Shown here in pieces: positions 8,017 through 15,314 of a stretch of 40,379 nucleotides of DNA. Source of the stretch: Candidatus Dormiibacterota bacterium (GTDB lineage: Bacteria; Chloroflexota; Dormibacteria; Aeolococcales; Aeolococcaceae); the NCBI GenBank assembly GCA_003142035.1, contig PLOF01000087.1, positions 1 through 40,379 of the forward strand, in the 5' to 3' direction. Made by a program: the position numbers and the translations under genes. Positions within the stretch are counted from its first letter, which is position 1. The number at the start of each line of letters is the position of its first letter. Under the pieces are notes generated by a model. That model saw nothing but the letters and a program-made list of their open reading frames with translations. It had not been told where the DNA came from and did no database searches.

Positions 8017-8748
8017 ATGCGCCGAGCGCCGATGATCATTCGCAATGTTCTGAGCGATCAGGTCAAGGATTACCTCGTCACGGCGATCCTTGCCGGTGAG
8101 TTTCCCCCTGGGTCTCGGATCATCGAGACCCGGGTGGCGCGGCACCTTGGCGTGAGCCAGGGCCCCGTGAGAGAGGCATTGCGGGACCTTGAGGCGCTCG
8201 GCCTGATCGACAGCACCCCGTACCTGGGAGCACGCGTCCGGCAGCCGCACAAGGCGGAGCTGCTCGAGGCCTACGACGTTCGAGCCGTGCTCGAGTCGTT
8301 TGGAGCTCGACTGGCGATGCCGCGGCTGTCGGACGCCGACCTCCTTGATCTGGAGGGTTACGTCACCGCCATGCAGCAGGCCGCCCGAAACGGCGACGAG
8401 AACGAGCAGGCGCGAATCGACGTGGTCTTCCACAGCCGGATGGTCGCGATTTCGGGAAACGAGGTGCTCCAACGCCTCTGGCGCTACCTGGAGCCGGTTT
8501 CCCGGACTCACATCACCTACATCCTTCCCGGCGTTGACGCGGAGATGATCTCCGGCCTCCACCTGCCCATCCTCACGGCTCTCCGCGACCGGGATGCGGC
8601 ATCCGCCGATCAGGCCATCCACGATCACTTCCGGATCGCCGGTTCGATGTTCGATTCCCTGTTCGTGGAGCGGCCGGCTTCCGAGGCCGCCCCACCGCGG
8701 AGCGGGCAGGGCCTCCACGGGGCGACACCGCGTGAGGCCCTTTCGTGA
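8017..8748 (+). CDS. GntR family transcriptional regulator, FCD type
   Basis: DNA-binding regulator of 243 aa. Residues ~8-75 form the winged helix-turn-helix with the family signature PPGSRIIETRVARHLGVSQG followed by PVREALRDLEALGLI. Residues ~85-215 form the all-helical FCD ligand-binding domain, which usually senses a carboxylic or sugar acid through a metal held by Asp/His residues (family knowledge; VVFHSRMV and the HDHF region supply candidates). ATG at 8017 is 10 nt after the PEP-utiliser stop. The stop overlaps the next start (GTGA at 8745-8748), so it is co-transcribed with the molybdenum hydroxylase. It most likely controls its own operon, possibly through the palindrome at 6124-6141. 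Confidence 0.93.
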   Translation: MRRAPMIIRNVLSDQVKDYLVTAILAGEFPPGSRIIETRVARHLGVSQGPVREALRDLEALGLIDSTPYLGARVRQPHKAELLEAYDVRAVLESFGARLAMPRLSDADLLDLEGYVTAMQQAARNGDENEQARIDVVFHSRMVAISGNEVLQRLWRYLEPVSRTHITYILPGVDAEMISGLHLPILTALRDRDAASADQAIHDHFRIAGSMFDSLFVERPASEAAPPRSGQGLHGATPREALS

Positions 8749-9227
8749 TCGACCAGGCCGGCGCCGTTCGCATCGAGCTCACGGTCAACGGGCGCCAGCG
8801 CCCCCTCGAAGCATCGCCGCATCAGTCACTGCTCAGTCTGCTTCGTGATGACCTGGGGCTGACCGGTACCAAGGCGTGCTGTCTGGTCGGTGAGTGCGGA
8901 GCGTGCACGGTGAGCCTGAACGGCCGGATCGTGGATTCGTGCCTCATCCTGGCCGTCGAAGCCGACGGCGCCGAGCTCACCACCATCGAGGGACTGGCCG
9001 CGGACGGTCCCCTGACCTCGCTGCAGCGGGCCTTCCTGGAGGAGGGCGCCGCCCAGTGCGGCTACTGCACCCCCGGCCAGGTGATGGCCGCCCGCGACCT
9101 GCTGGGGCGGATACCCCATCCCACCAAGGCCGAGGTCCAGGAGGGGATGGGCGGCAACCTCTGCCGCTGCGGCTGCTACTACCAGATCACCGAGGCGGTG
9201 CTCGGGGCCGCTGCGGCTGCCGATTGA
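8745..9227 (+). CDS. 2Fe-2S small subunit of a xanthine dehydrogenase-family hydroxylase
   Basis: Electron-transfer subunit, 160 aa, the usual size for CoxS-type proteins. The plant-type [2Fe-2S] cluster ligands are C46, C51, C54 and C66 (TKACCLVGECGACTV...DSC). The second, helical [2Fe-2S] domain has C105, C108, C140 and C142 (QCGYCTPGQ, GNLCRCGCYYQ). The first cluster motif has Cys-Cys where Gly-Cys is usual, a small variation. The GTG start overlaps the GntR stop, and its own TGA overlaps the ATG of the large subunit at 9227. No FAD-binding medium subunit is encoded nearby, so electrons probably pass directly to an external acceptor, as in isoquinoline- or nicotinate-type enzymes (inference). 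Confidence 0.95.
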   Translation: MIDQAGAVRIELTVNGRQRPLEASPHQSLLSLLRDDLGLTGTKACCLVGECGACTVSLNGRIVDSCLILAVEADGAELTTIEGLAADGPLTSLQRAFLEEGAAQCGYCTPGQVMAARDLLGRIPHPTKAEVQEGMGGNLCRCGCYYQITEAVLGAAAAAD

Positions 9228-11512
9228 TGAGCGGGCAGATCGGGGTTTCGGCAGAGCGGGTCGGCGGGCCTGCGCGCGTCACCGGTGCCTACCAGTACGT
9301 GGGCGACATTCGCCTGGCGGATGTCCTTCATGTGAAGCTCGTCACCCTCCCCTGCGCCCACGCCCGAATCCGCAGCATCGACGTCAGCGCCGCCGAGCGC
9401 CTTCCCGGTGTCCGGTTGGTGATGACGGCCGCGAGCCTACCCCAGCCGGTGCCACGATTCGGCCCCCAGTTCCAGGACCGGCCGGTGCTGGCCGTCGACG
9501 AGACCAAATACCACGGCGAGCCGGTGGCGGCGGTTGCCGCCGATACCGAGGATGCCGCCGAGGCGGGTGCCCGCCTGGTTCGGATCGACTACCTGGAGCT
9601 GCCGCCCATCCTCAGCGTGGCCGCGGCCCTGGCTCCCGGCGCTCCGCTGGTGCAGGACCCGGAGCTCCGCCCCGGGGACCCGCTCGCGGAAACCAACGTC
9701 CTGCGTGAGCACCCGGTCAGTTGGGGGGACGTGGCCGGGGCTGTCAGCGACCTCGTCGTCGAGGGCACCTACACGTTCCCCATGGTGACCCAGTTCGCCA
9801 TCGAGCCCCACGGCTTCATGGCCGCCCCGGACGGCGACGGTGTCCTGATCTGGAGCTCGATCCAGCATCCCTACTGGCTGCAGAAGATCATCGCCGAGAT
9901 CCTTGGACTGCCGCTCGCGAAGGTCAGGGTTCTGGCTCCCGATCCGGGTGGAGCTTTCGGTGGCAAGCAGCACACCAAATTCGAGCCGCTCGTCGCCTTC
10001 ATAGCGCTGCGGACCGGCCGGCCCGCTCGCCTCATCCTCACCCTGGAGGAGACGTTCCAGGCAGTGCGGCGGATGTCGGCCGAGGTCCGTGTCCGGACCG
10101 GATTCCTCTCGGACGGCACCATCACCTTTCGGGAGGTGGAAGCGGACTATCTGCTGGGAGCGTACGCGGACATCGCCGATCGGGCGGCCAGCAAGGGCAG
10201 CCATATCTCCTGCGGCCCCTATCGCGTCCCGGCGGCGCGCATCGTGGCGAGGAGCATCCTCTCGCACACCCCACCGGCGACCGCCTTCCGTGGCTTCGGA
10301 GCGCCCCAGCCGAACTGGGCGGTCGAGTCGAACATGGATGATGCGGCGCGAGCGCTTGGGCTCGACCCCGTGGAGCTGCGCCTTCGCAACCTGGCTCGCA
10401 GGGGAGAGGAGTTCATACCGCACGACACCACCGTCGACGGCGACTGGGAGCAGACGATCCGCCGGGCCGCGGAGCTGATCGGATGGGGAACGCCGTTGCC
10501 GGCGGGTCGCGGACGCGGCGTCGCCCTCGGCGTCAAGTCCGGGCCCACGACCGGCCTCTCGTACGCCACCGTGCGGCTCCTGGCCGATGGCAGCGTCATC
10601 CTCTACTCGGGCACGTCGGACATGGGCCAGGGATCGCGCACGCTCTTCGCCCAGATCGCGGCCGAGGAGCTGGGCGTCCCGATCGATCGGATCACAGTGG
10701 TGATGGGCGATACGGCCGTGGTCCCCTACGACCAGCAGACATCGGCGAGCCGCTCGACGGTGCTGATGGGGAACGCCGTCCTCCAGGCGTGCAGGGAGAT
10801 CCAGGCCAAGGTGAGGGCCATGGCGGCCCGCCTCCATGGGATCAGCGAGACGGCCATCGTCGTCGAGCGCGGCATCGTCCGGCTGCCCGACGGCCCGGTG
10901 ACGATCGTTGAGATCCTGAAGCCTGGGCTGGGGAGCCTCGGCGGGGAGGTGATCGGCAACGGCGAGAGCCGAAAGGAGGCCGAGCCCGGCCATCCACTGA
11001 GTGGAAGTGCCGCCTTCTACGAGTTCAACTGCACCGCCGTCGAGGCTGAGGTCGACGAGGATACCGGCAACGTCGCCATCGTGCGCCACGTCACCGTGTC
11101 GGACGTGGGCAAGGCGATCAACCCGCTCCAGGTCCGCGGCCAGGATGAGGGTGCCGCGATCCAGGGTCTCGGCCACACCTTCATGGAGCATTACATCTTC
11201 GACGAGTCCGGGCGAATCCGAAACCTGGGGGCGATCGATTACCGGATCCCGACCAGCATGGACCTGCCCGTTGAGCTGCAGAGCGACATCGTCGAGAACG
11301 CCGATGGCCCCGGTCCCTACGGCGCCAAGGGGATGAGCGAAGGCGCGCTGATCTGCACCGCGGCAGCGGTGGCGGCAGCGATCCGCGATGCCACCGGAGT
11401 CGTGATCCGTGACCTGCCCCTCACCCCGGAGCGGGTCTGGAAAGCACTCTCGGAACGACCACTAGCCACTGCCGCGGCCCACGAAGTCGCCCAGAGGAGG
11501 GTTCCAGGATGA
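9227..11512 (+). CDS. Molybdenum hydroxylase large subunit (xanthine dehydrogenase/aldehyde oxidase family)
   Basis: Catalytic molybdopterin subunit, 761 aa. The N-terminal a/b hammerhead starts with VGGPARVTGAYQYVGDI. The molybdopterin-binding regions show GGAFGGKQ (about residue 241) and GTSDMGQGSRTLFAQIA. Near the C-terminus GPYGAKGMSEGA (~residue 695-706) carries the catalytic Glu in the position of the family motif GAKGxGE, with an unusual Met-Ser before it. Such enzymes hydroxylate purines, N-heterocycles or aldehydes with water as the oxygen source. It overlaps its small subunit and the downstream cyclase gene (ATGA at 11509), so the three form one translationally coupled unit. The substrate is not readable from the sequence. 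Cofactor would come from the mod/moa/moe genes at 31.5-39.3 kb. Confidence 0.94.
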   Translation: MSGQIGVSAERVGGPARVTGAYQYVGDIRLADVLHVKLVTLPCAHARIRSIDVSAAERLPGVRLVMTAASLPQPVPRFGPQFQDRPVLAVDETKYHGEPVAAVAADTEDAAEAGARLVRIDYLELPPILSVAAALAPGAPLVQDPELRPGDPLAETNVLREHPVSWGDVAGAVSDLVVEGTYTFPMVTQFAIEPHGFMAAPDGDGVLIWSSIQHPYWLQKIIAEILGLPLAKVRVLAPDPGGAFGGKQHTKFEPLVAFIALRTGRPARLILTLEETFQAVRRMSAEVRVRTGFLSDGTITFREVEADYLLGAYADIADRAASKGSHISCGPYRVPAARIVARSILSHTPPATAFRGFGAPQPNWAVESNMDDAARALGLDPVELRLRNLARRGEEFIPHDTTVDGDWEQTIRRAAELIGWGTPLPAGRGRGVALGVKSGPTTGLSYATVRLLADGSVILYSGTSDMGQGSRTLFAQIAAEELGVPIDRITVVMGDTAVVPYDQQTSASRSTVLMGNAVLQACREIQAKVRAMAARLHGISETAIVVERGIVRLPDGPVTIVEILKPGLGSLGGEVIGNGESRKEAEPGHPLSGSAAFYEFNCTAVEAEVDEDTGNVAIVRHVTVSDVGKAINPLQVRGQDEGAAIQGLGHTFMEHYIFDESGRIRNLGAIDYRIPTSMDLPVELQSDIVENADGPGPYGAKGMSEGALICTAAAVAAAIRDATGVVIRDLPLTPERVWKALSERPLATAAAHEVAQRRVPG

Positions 11513-12420
11513 CCACCCCACCGGATTCTGACCCCGCGCACACGGAGGTCGGTCCGATCGCGCGACTGCCCAGGGAGCGCCTTGTCGAGGCGGCCCGCCT
11601 GGTGCGTGAAGGTCACACCTACTCTCTGGCCGCGACCCGGTACCCGGGCATGCCGCTCTTCCCCGGTCACCCGCCCTTCCAGGTCCTGAATGCCAGGACC
11701 CCTCGCGGCATTCGCGTCGCCGGCGCGCAACCCTGGGGGCCGGTCAACGACGCCGGGCTCGGCTACATGGCTGAGTACGTGATGGCAACCTCGCACTCCG
11801 GCGCTCACATGGACGCGCTCGCTCACATGACCGTCGGCGACGATTCCCACTGGTATGGAGGCGGCAGTGCCGACGCCCATCTGACCGACGCCGGTCCGGT
11901 CTTCGGCGACGCCTCGAAGCTGCCGCCGTTCTTCACCCGGGGTGTGCTCGTCGACGCGCCCCGCCACCGTGGCGTCGACTGCCTGCCCAAGGGGTCGGCG
12001 ATCGACGCCGCCGAGATGGAGGCGATCTGCGCGGCGGAGGGCGTCACGGTCCAGCCCTGGGACGTCGTCCTCATCCGGACCGGCTATATGGGTCTCTGGC
12101 CGGACGTCGAGAAGATGGCGGCCCACAAGACCCCGGGCCCGGACATCTCCGCCGCCCACTGGCTCCTCGAACGCGGCGTGGTGGCGACGGGCACCGACAC
12201 GGAGACCTATGAGGTGCAGCCGGCGCCCGTTCTGGGAGTTCCGGCGAACCCGCAACCGGTGCACACCCTGCTGCTCATCGAAAACGGTATCTACATAATG
12301 GAGAGCCTGGATCTCGAGGCGCTCGCCAGGGACCAGGTCTACGAGTTTCTGTTCGTTGCCCTACCCGTGAAGATCCGCGGTGCCACCGGCTCCATGGTGG
12401 ATCCTCTGGCGGTCGTGTAG
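11509..12420 (+). CDS. Cyclase-family metal-dependent hydrolase
   Basis: A 303-aa member of PF04199, the family of bacterial kynurenine formamidase and isatin hydrolase. The metal-binding signature appears as H96-S-G-A-H100-M-D102 with H106 after it (family pattern HxGTHxDxxxH; here Ala replaces Thr). Later motifs include ILIRTGY-like VVLIRTGYM and a C-terminal EFLFVALPVKIRGATGS, also typical. Its ATG overlaps the stop of the hydroxylase large subunit, so its substrate is probably the hydroxylated product: opening of a lactam or amide ring after hydroxylation is a natural sequence of steps (inference). Single gene copy, no signal peptide. Confidence 0.9.
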   Translation: MTTPPDSDPAHTEVGPIARLPRERLVEAARLVREGHTYSLAATRYPGMPLFPGHPPFQVLNARTPRGIRVAGAQPWGPVNDAGLGYMAEYVMATSHSGAHMDALAHMTVGDDSHWYGGGSADAHLTDAGPVFGDASKLPPFFTRGVLVDAPRHRGVDCLPKGSAIDAAEMEAICAAEGVTVQPWDVVLIRTGYMGLWPDVEKMAAHKTPGPDISAAHWLLERGVVATGTDTETYEVQPAPVLGVPANPQPVHTLLLIENGIYIMESLDLEALARDQVYEFLFVALPVKIRGATGSMVDPLAVV

Positions 12421-12470
12421 TGGACCAGTCACGTCCATAGGCTCGACAGTGCCCTCGCCCACCACTCATG

Positions 12471-12479
12471 TGTTATACG
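12471..12479 (+). promoter_or_regulatory. Possible extended -10 promoter for the zinc alcohol dehydrogenase
   Basis: TGTTATACG fits an extended -10 (TG, one base, TATACG) in a short AT-rich patch of the 99-nt gap. No good -35 is visible. A degenerate GTCCAT-AGG-CTCGAC lies at 12433-12447 and resembles the palindromes at 13791 and 21334, but one arm is poor. Confidence 0.3.
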
Positions 12480-12519
12480 TTTTGTTTCCTGCTGATCTGA
12501 GCCCTCGAGGAGATTGATA

Positions 12520-13626
12520 GTGTCCCTGTCCCCCACCAGCACAGCTTCCGCCGCGGCCTCGCCCGACGTTCCCGCCACCATGCAGGCGCTCGTCGTGCAA
12601 GAGCCCAACCATTTCCAGATCCAGGAGGTGCCGGTGCCGGTGCCCGGCCCCAACCAGGTGCTGGCGCGGGTGCGGGCGGTCTCGATCTGCGGCACCGACG
12701 TCCATCTGGTCCGCGGCGACTACCCTGGCTTCTGGCCGCCGGCCTTCCCCTTCATCCCGGGCCACGAGTGGGCCGGTGACATCGTGGCCATGGGGCCGGG
12801 GGCGGCGGAATTCGGTTGGAAGCTCGGGGACCGTGTGGCCGGCACCTCGCATGACGCCTGCGGCGTCTGCCAGAAATGCGTCGAGGGTCGCTACAACCTC
12901 TGCGAGAACTACGGCGTCCTGAGTCTCCACAAGCAGTACGGGCACAACGTCCAAGGGGCGGACGCGACCTACGTGGTCCACGGCGTGAAGGCGATCTTCC
13001 ACCTGCCCGACGGCCTCTCGTACGCCGAGGGAGCGGTCATCGATCCGGCCTCGATCGCCCTGCATGTCGCCAACCGGGGCGGCGTGCGTCCGGGGGACCG
13101 GGTGGCGATCACCGGGGCCGGGGCGATCGGGTTGCTCGCCGGCGATGCGGCGCTGGTCCGCGGCGCCAGCCGGGTGATCATTGTCGAGAACAACAAGACC
13201 CGGCTCGCCAAGGCTGCCGAGTTCGGCTTCGAGACTGTCGACAGCGGTGGGCCCGACCCGGTCGCCGAGGTCCGGGCGGCCACCGACGGGCAGGGTGTCG
13301 ACGTGGTGCTGGAGTGCGCCGGGGTCCCGGCCACCGTCCAGCTGGCGCTGGGGATGCTCCGCAAGGGAGGCCGATGCGCTGCCGTGGGCATCCCGACCAA
13401 GGGCGTGGAGATCCCTATGCAGCGGCTGGTCCTCGACGAGCTGGAGCTGGTCGGCTGCCGGGCCACCGCCGGCGAGATGCGCCACGTCATGCCCCTCGTC
13501 GAGCAGGGTCGGATGCGGGTGCGTGAGGTCACCACCCACCACTTCGCGCTGGCCGACTACGGTCAGGCGCTGGCGACCTTCAACGATCCGGCCAGCGGGG
13601 CGATCAAGATCATCATCGAGCCCTAG
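12520..13626 (+). CDS. Zinc-dependent medium-chain alcohol dehydrogenase
   Basis: MDR dehydrogenase, 368 aa, of the threonine/sorbitol/butanediol dehydrogenase type. Catalytic zinc ligands include the Cys in SICGTDVHLV and the GHEWAGDIV motif. The structural zinc loop is intact: CGVCQKCVEGRYNLC. The Rossmann motif is GAGAIGLLAGD. GTG at 12520 is preferred because AGGAG lies 7 nt upstream at 12508-12512; a TTG at 12514 is too close to it. It is 99 nt after the cyclase gene and is followed by a strong hairpin, so it may be a single-gene unit or the end of the operon. It could oxidise a polyol or hydroxy acid to a 2-oxo compound for the E1-E2-E3 complex next door (inference). Confidence 0.92.
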   Translation: MSLSPTSTASAAASPDVPATMQALVVQEPNHFQIQEVPVPVPGPNQVLARVRAVSICGTDVHLVRGDYPGFWPPAFPFIPGHEWAGDIVAMGPGAAEFGWKLGDRVAGTSHDACGVCQKCVEGRYNLCENYGVLSLHKQYGHNVQGADATYVVHGVKAIFHLPDGLSYAEGAVIDPASIALHVANRGGVRPGDRVAITGAGAIGLLAGDAALVRGASRVIIVENNKTRLAKAAEFGFETVDSGGPDPVAEVRAATDGQGVDVVLECAGVPATVQLALGMLRKGGRCAAVGIPTKGVEIPMQRLVLDELELVGCRATAGEMRHVMPLVEQGRMRVREVTTHHFALADYGQALATFNDPASGAIKIIIEP

Positions 13627-13659
13627 CCGGCCTCACGCGCCGTGCGGTGCCGCCGCACA

Positions 13660-13690
13660 GCCTCGCGCCCGGTTTGCCCGGGCGCGAGGC
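13660..13690 (+). terminator. Strong hairpin after the alcohol dehydrogenase
   Basis: A 13-bp perfect stem (13660-13672 with 13678-13690) and a 5-nt TTTGC loop, almost all G/C in the stem. A smaller 6-bp hairpin lies just before it at 13642-13658 (GTGCGG/CCGCAC). No T-run follows, as is common in GC-rich genomes. It probably ends the alcohol dehydrogenase transcript. Confidence 0.7.
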
Positions 13691-13701
13691 GCGGTCGGAC
13701 G

Positions 13702-13788
13702 TCCGCACCCGTTGAGGCGTCCGAGCTGGGCAACACCGTCATGGCGTGGGCCTTGGGAATGGTGAAGAGGAGGCCGCACGCTTCGGTA
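13702..13788 (+). pseudogene. Remnant resembling the 5' end of the downstream E2 gene
   Basis: 13711-13740 matches 14004-14033, in the E2 start region, at 26 of 30 bases. In frame it reads VEASELGNTV against VEMPKLGNTV of the lipoyl domain, then diverges and runs to a TAG at about 13786. It has no start codon with a ribosome-binding site and no lipoyl lysine region. It looks like a partial duplication left by recombination. A chance match is less likely but not excluded. Confidence 0.5.
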
Positions 13789-13790
13789 TA

Positions 13791-13849
13791 GTCCATATAA
13801 TGGACGGCAAGTCTGCCAACTGGACAAATCGATGGTCCCCGCGTAACAT
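13791..13849 (+). promoter_or_regulatory. Promoter of the E2-E3-E1 unit with tandem operator
   Basis: GTCCATATAATGGAC (13791-13805) is a perfect inverted repeat (6+3+6). A weaker related element, GTCTGCCAACTGGAC (13811-13825), starts exactly 20 bp later and overlaps the -35. The promoter is TGGACA (13821-13826), a 17-bp spacer and TAACAT (13844-13849). The same architecture with the same distances is found at 21334-21392. The palindrome style is that of IclR-family sites, and an IclR gene is at 24193. The site centre lies about 58 bp before the expected start of transcription, which suits activation. Confidence 0.8.
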
Positions 13850-13870
13850 GCGGCCCAAGGAGGCTGCACC

Positions 13871-14008
13871 GTGAATGCTTGGCACGACCGCTCCGATCAA
13901 GATTCGTCATCGGCCCCTGGCCGGTGCGCTTGCGCCGCGGTACCGTCGCGACCCTCTTCTGTCCCTGTCGTCGGGCGCGAGGTGAGGTTGAATGGCTACG
14001 CGCGTTGA
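13871..14008 (+). CDS. Small open reading frame in the E2 leader (possible leader peptide)
   Basis: A 45-codon frame begins at GTG 13871 with an ideal AAGGAGG at 13857-13863, 7 nt upstream, right where the transcript from the promoter at 13821-13849 should begin. It ends with TGA at 14006-14008, overlapping the first codons of the E2 gene (ATG at 13992) in another frame. The peptide (MNAWHDRSDQDSSSAPG at its start) matches no family I know. It could be a leader peptide that couples translation of E2, or an untranslated coincidence. Confidence 0.45.
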   Translation: MNAWHDRSDQDSSSAPGRCACAAVPSRPSSVPVVGREVRLNGYAR

Positions 14009-15314
14009 GATGCCCAAGCTGGGCAACACCGTCGAGGAGTGCCTGCTCACCGCGTGGCGCAAGACGAAGGGGGACCCCGTCCAAGAGGGCGAGGTGCTCG
14101 CCGATATCGAGACCGACAAGACCACCTTCGAGCTGACCGCGCCGGCGGGCGGGGTCCTGCTCGAGACCTTCTTCGAGGCGGGCGCCCTCATCCCTGTGTT
14201 CAGCACGGTGTGCGTGATCGGGGCGGCGGGGGAAAGCGTCGAGGCGTTCCGGACCGCGACGAGCGGGTCGCCGCCCGATGATGGAGCCGTGCCCGGGGCC
14301 GCGCCGGTCCCGGACGCCAGGGGAGCAGCCGCCGCAGCACAACCGGCGGGTGCGGGGGCGGCCGGCGCCAACCCGCCGCGCGACACCTCGAGCTCGGTGG
14401 CGGAATCGGGACCGCTCAGCCCGCGGGCCCGGCGGTTCCGCCGTGAGCACGAGTTTCACTCCGCGGCGGTCGTGGGGAGCGGTCCGGGCGGGAGGGTCGT
14501 GGAGGCCGACCTGCGCGCCCTCCTGCAGGTGTCGCGGCAAGCGCCTGGCGCCGCACCCGAGGCCGGCCCTCGGACGCCGGTCGATAACGCTGGGGTGAGC
14601 GGCGATGCGCACCAACCCTCGGGAGGGCCGCCGTCCAGTACCCGCCTCTCGCTGGTGCGACGGACCATCGCCCGGCGCCTTCGCGAATCGCTCGGTTCCA
14701 CGGCCCAGTACACGCTGCACGGATCGGCCAACGCCGGCCCCCTGCTGCTGCTCCGCCGCCGGTTCAAGGCCGCGCCCGAGACCGCCGGGATCAGCATCGG
14801 TGACCTGGTCGTCTTCTGCGCCATCCAGGCCCTGCTCGAGGTTCCCGACCTGAACGCCGAGCTCATCGATGACACCCTCCACCGGCATCAGGACGTCCAC
14901 ATGGCCTTCGCCTGTGACACGCCGCGGGGGCTGGTCGTCCCGGTGATCCGGAGCAGCCAGAGCCTCTCGCTCCCCGCGCTCTCGGGGCGGATCAAGGAGC
15001 TGGCCGCCCAGGCGGTGGCGGGCACCATCGCCCCCGACGACCTGAGTGGGGGGACGTTCACGGTCACCAACCTGGGGAGCTTGGGGGTCGAGTCCTTCAC
15101 CCCGGTGATCAACCCGCCCCAGGTGGCCGTCCTCGGCGTCGACGCCATCCAGGTCAAGCCGGTCCGCAAACCGGACGGCAACATCGAGTTCATCGACGCC
15201 ATCGGCCTCTCCCTCACTGTTGACCACCAGTGGGTCGACGGGGCTCCGGGGGCGAGGTTCCTCGGCACGGTGCGGGAGAAGATCGAGAAGGTGGAGACGT
15301 TGTGCACGATCTGA
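13992..15314 (+). CDS. 2-oxo acid dehydrogenase complex, E2 (dihydrolipoamide acyltransferase)
   Basis: Core acyltransferase, 440 aa. Residues 1-78 are the lipoyl domain, with the lipoylated Lys43 in ADIETDKTTFEL. A long Ala/Pro/Gly-rich linker follows. The E3-binding domain lies at about 137-178 (SPRARRFRREHEF...GPGGRVVEADL). The catalytic domain is ~215-440, with the active-site pair H412 and D416 in DHQWVDGAPGARFL (family DHRxxDG; the Arg is Gln here). Which acyl group it carries (acetyl, branched-chain or other) cannot be decided. It is the first large gene of unit A, 13 nt overlapping E3. The start ATG has GAGGTGAGG just upstream. A small leader frame overlaps its beginning. Confidence 0.93.
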   Translation: MATRVEMPKLGNTVEECLLTAWRKTKGDPVQEGEVLADIETDKTTFELTAPAGGVLLETFFEAGALIPVFSTVCVIGAAGESVEAFRTATSGSPPDDGAVPGAAPVPDARGAAAAAQPAGAGAAGANPPRDTSSSVAESGPLSPRARRFRREHEFHSAAVVGSGPGGRVVEADLRALLQVSRQAPGAAPEAGPRTPVDNAGVSGDAHQPSGGPPSSTRLSLVRRTIARRLRESLGSTAQYTLHGSANAGPLLLLRRRFKAAPETAGISIGDLVVFCAIQALLEVPDLNAELIDDTLHRHQDVHMAFACDTPRGLVVPVIRSSQSLSLPALSGRIKELAAQAVAGTIAPDDLSGGTFTVTNLGSLGVESFTPVINPPQVAVLGVDAIQVKPVRKPDGNIEFIDAIGLSLTVDHQWVDGAPGARFLGTVREKIEKVETLCTI

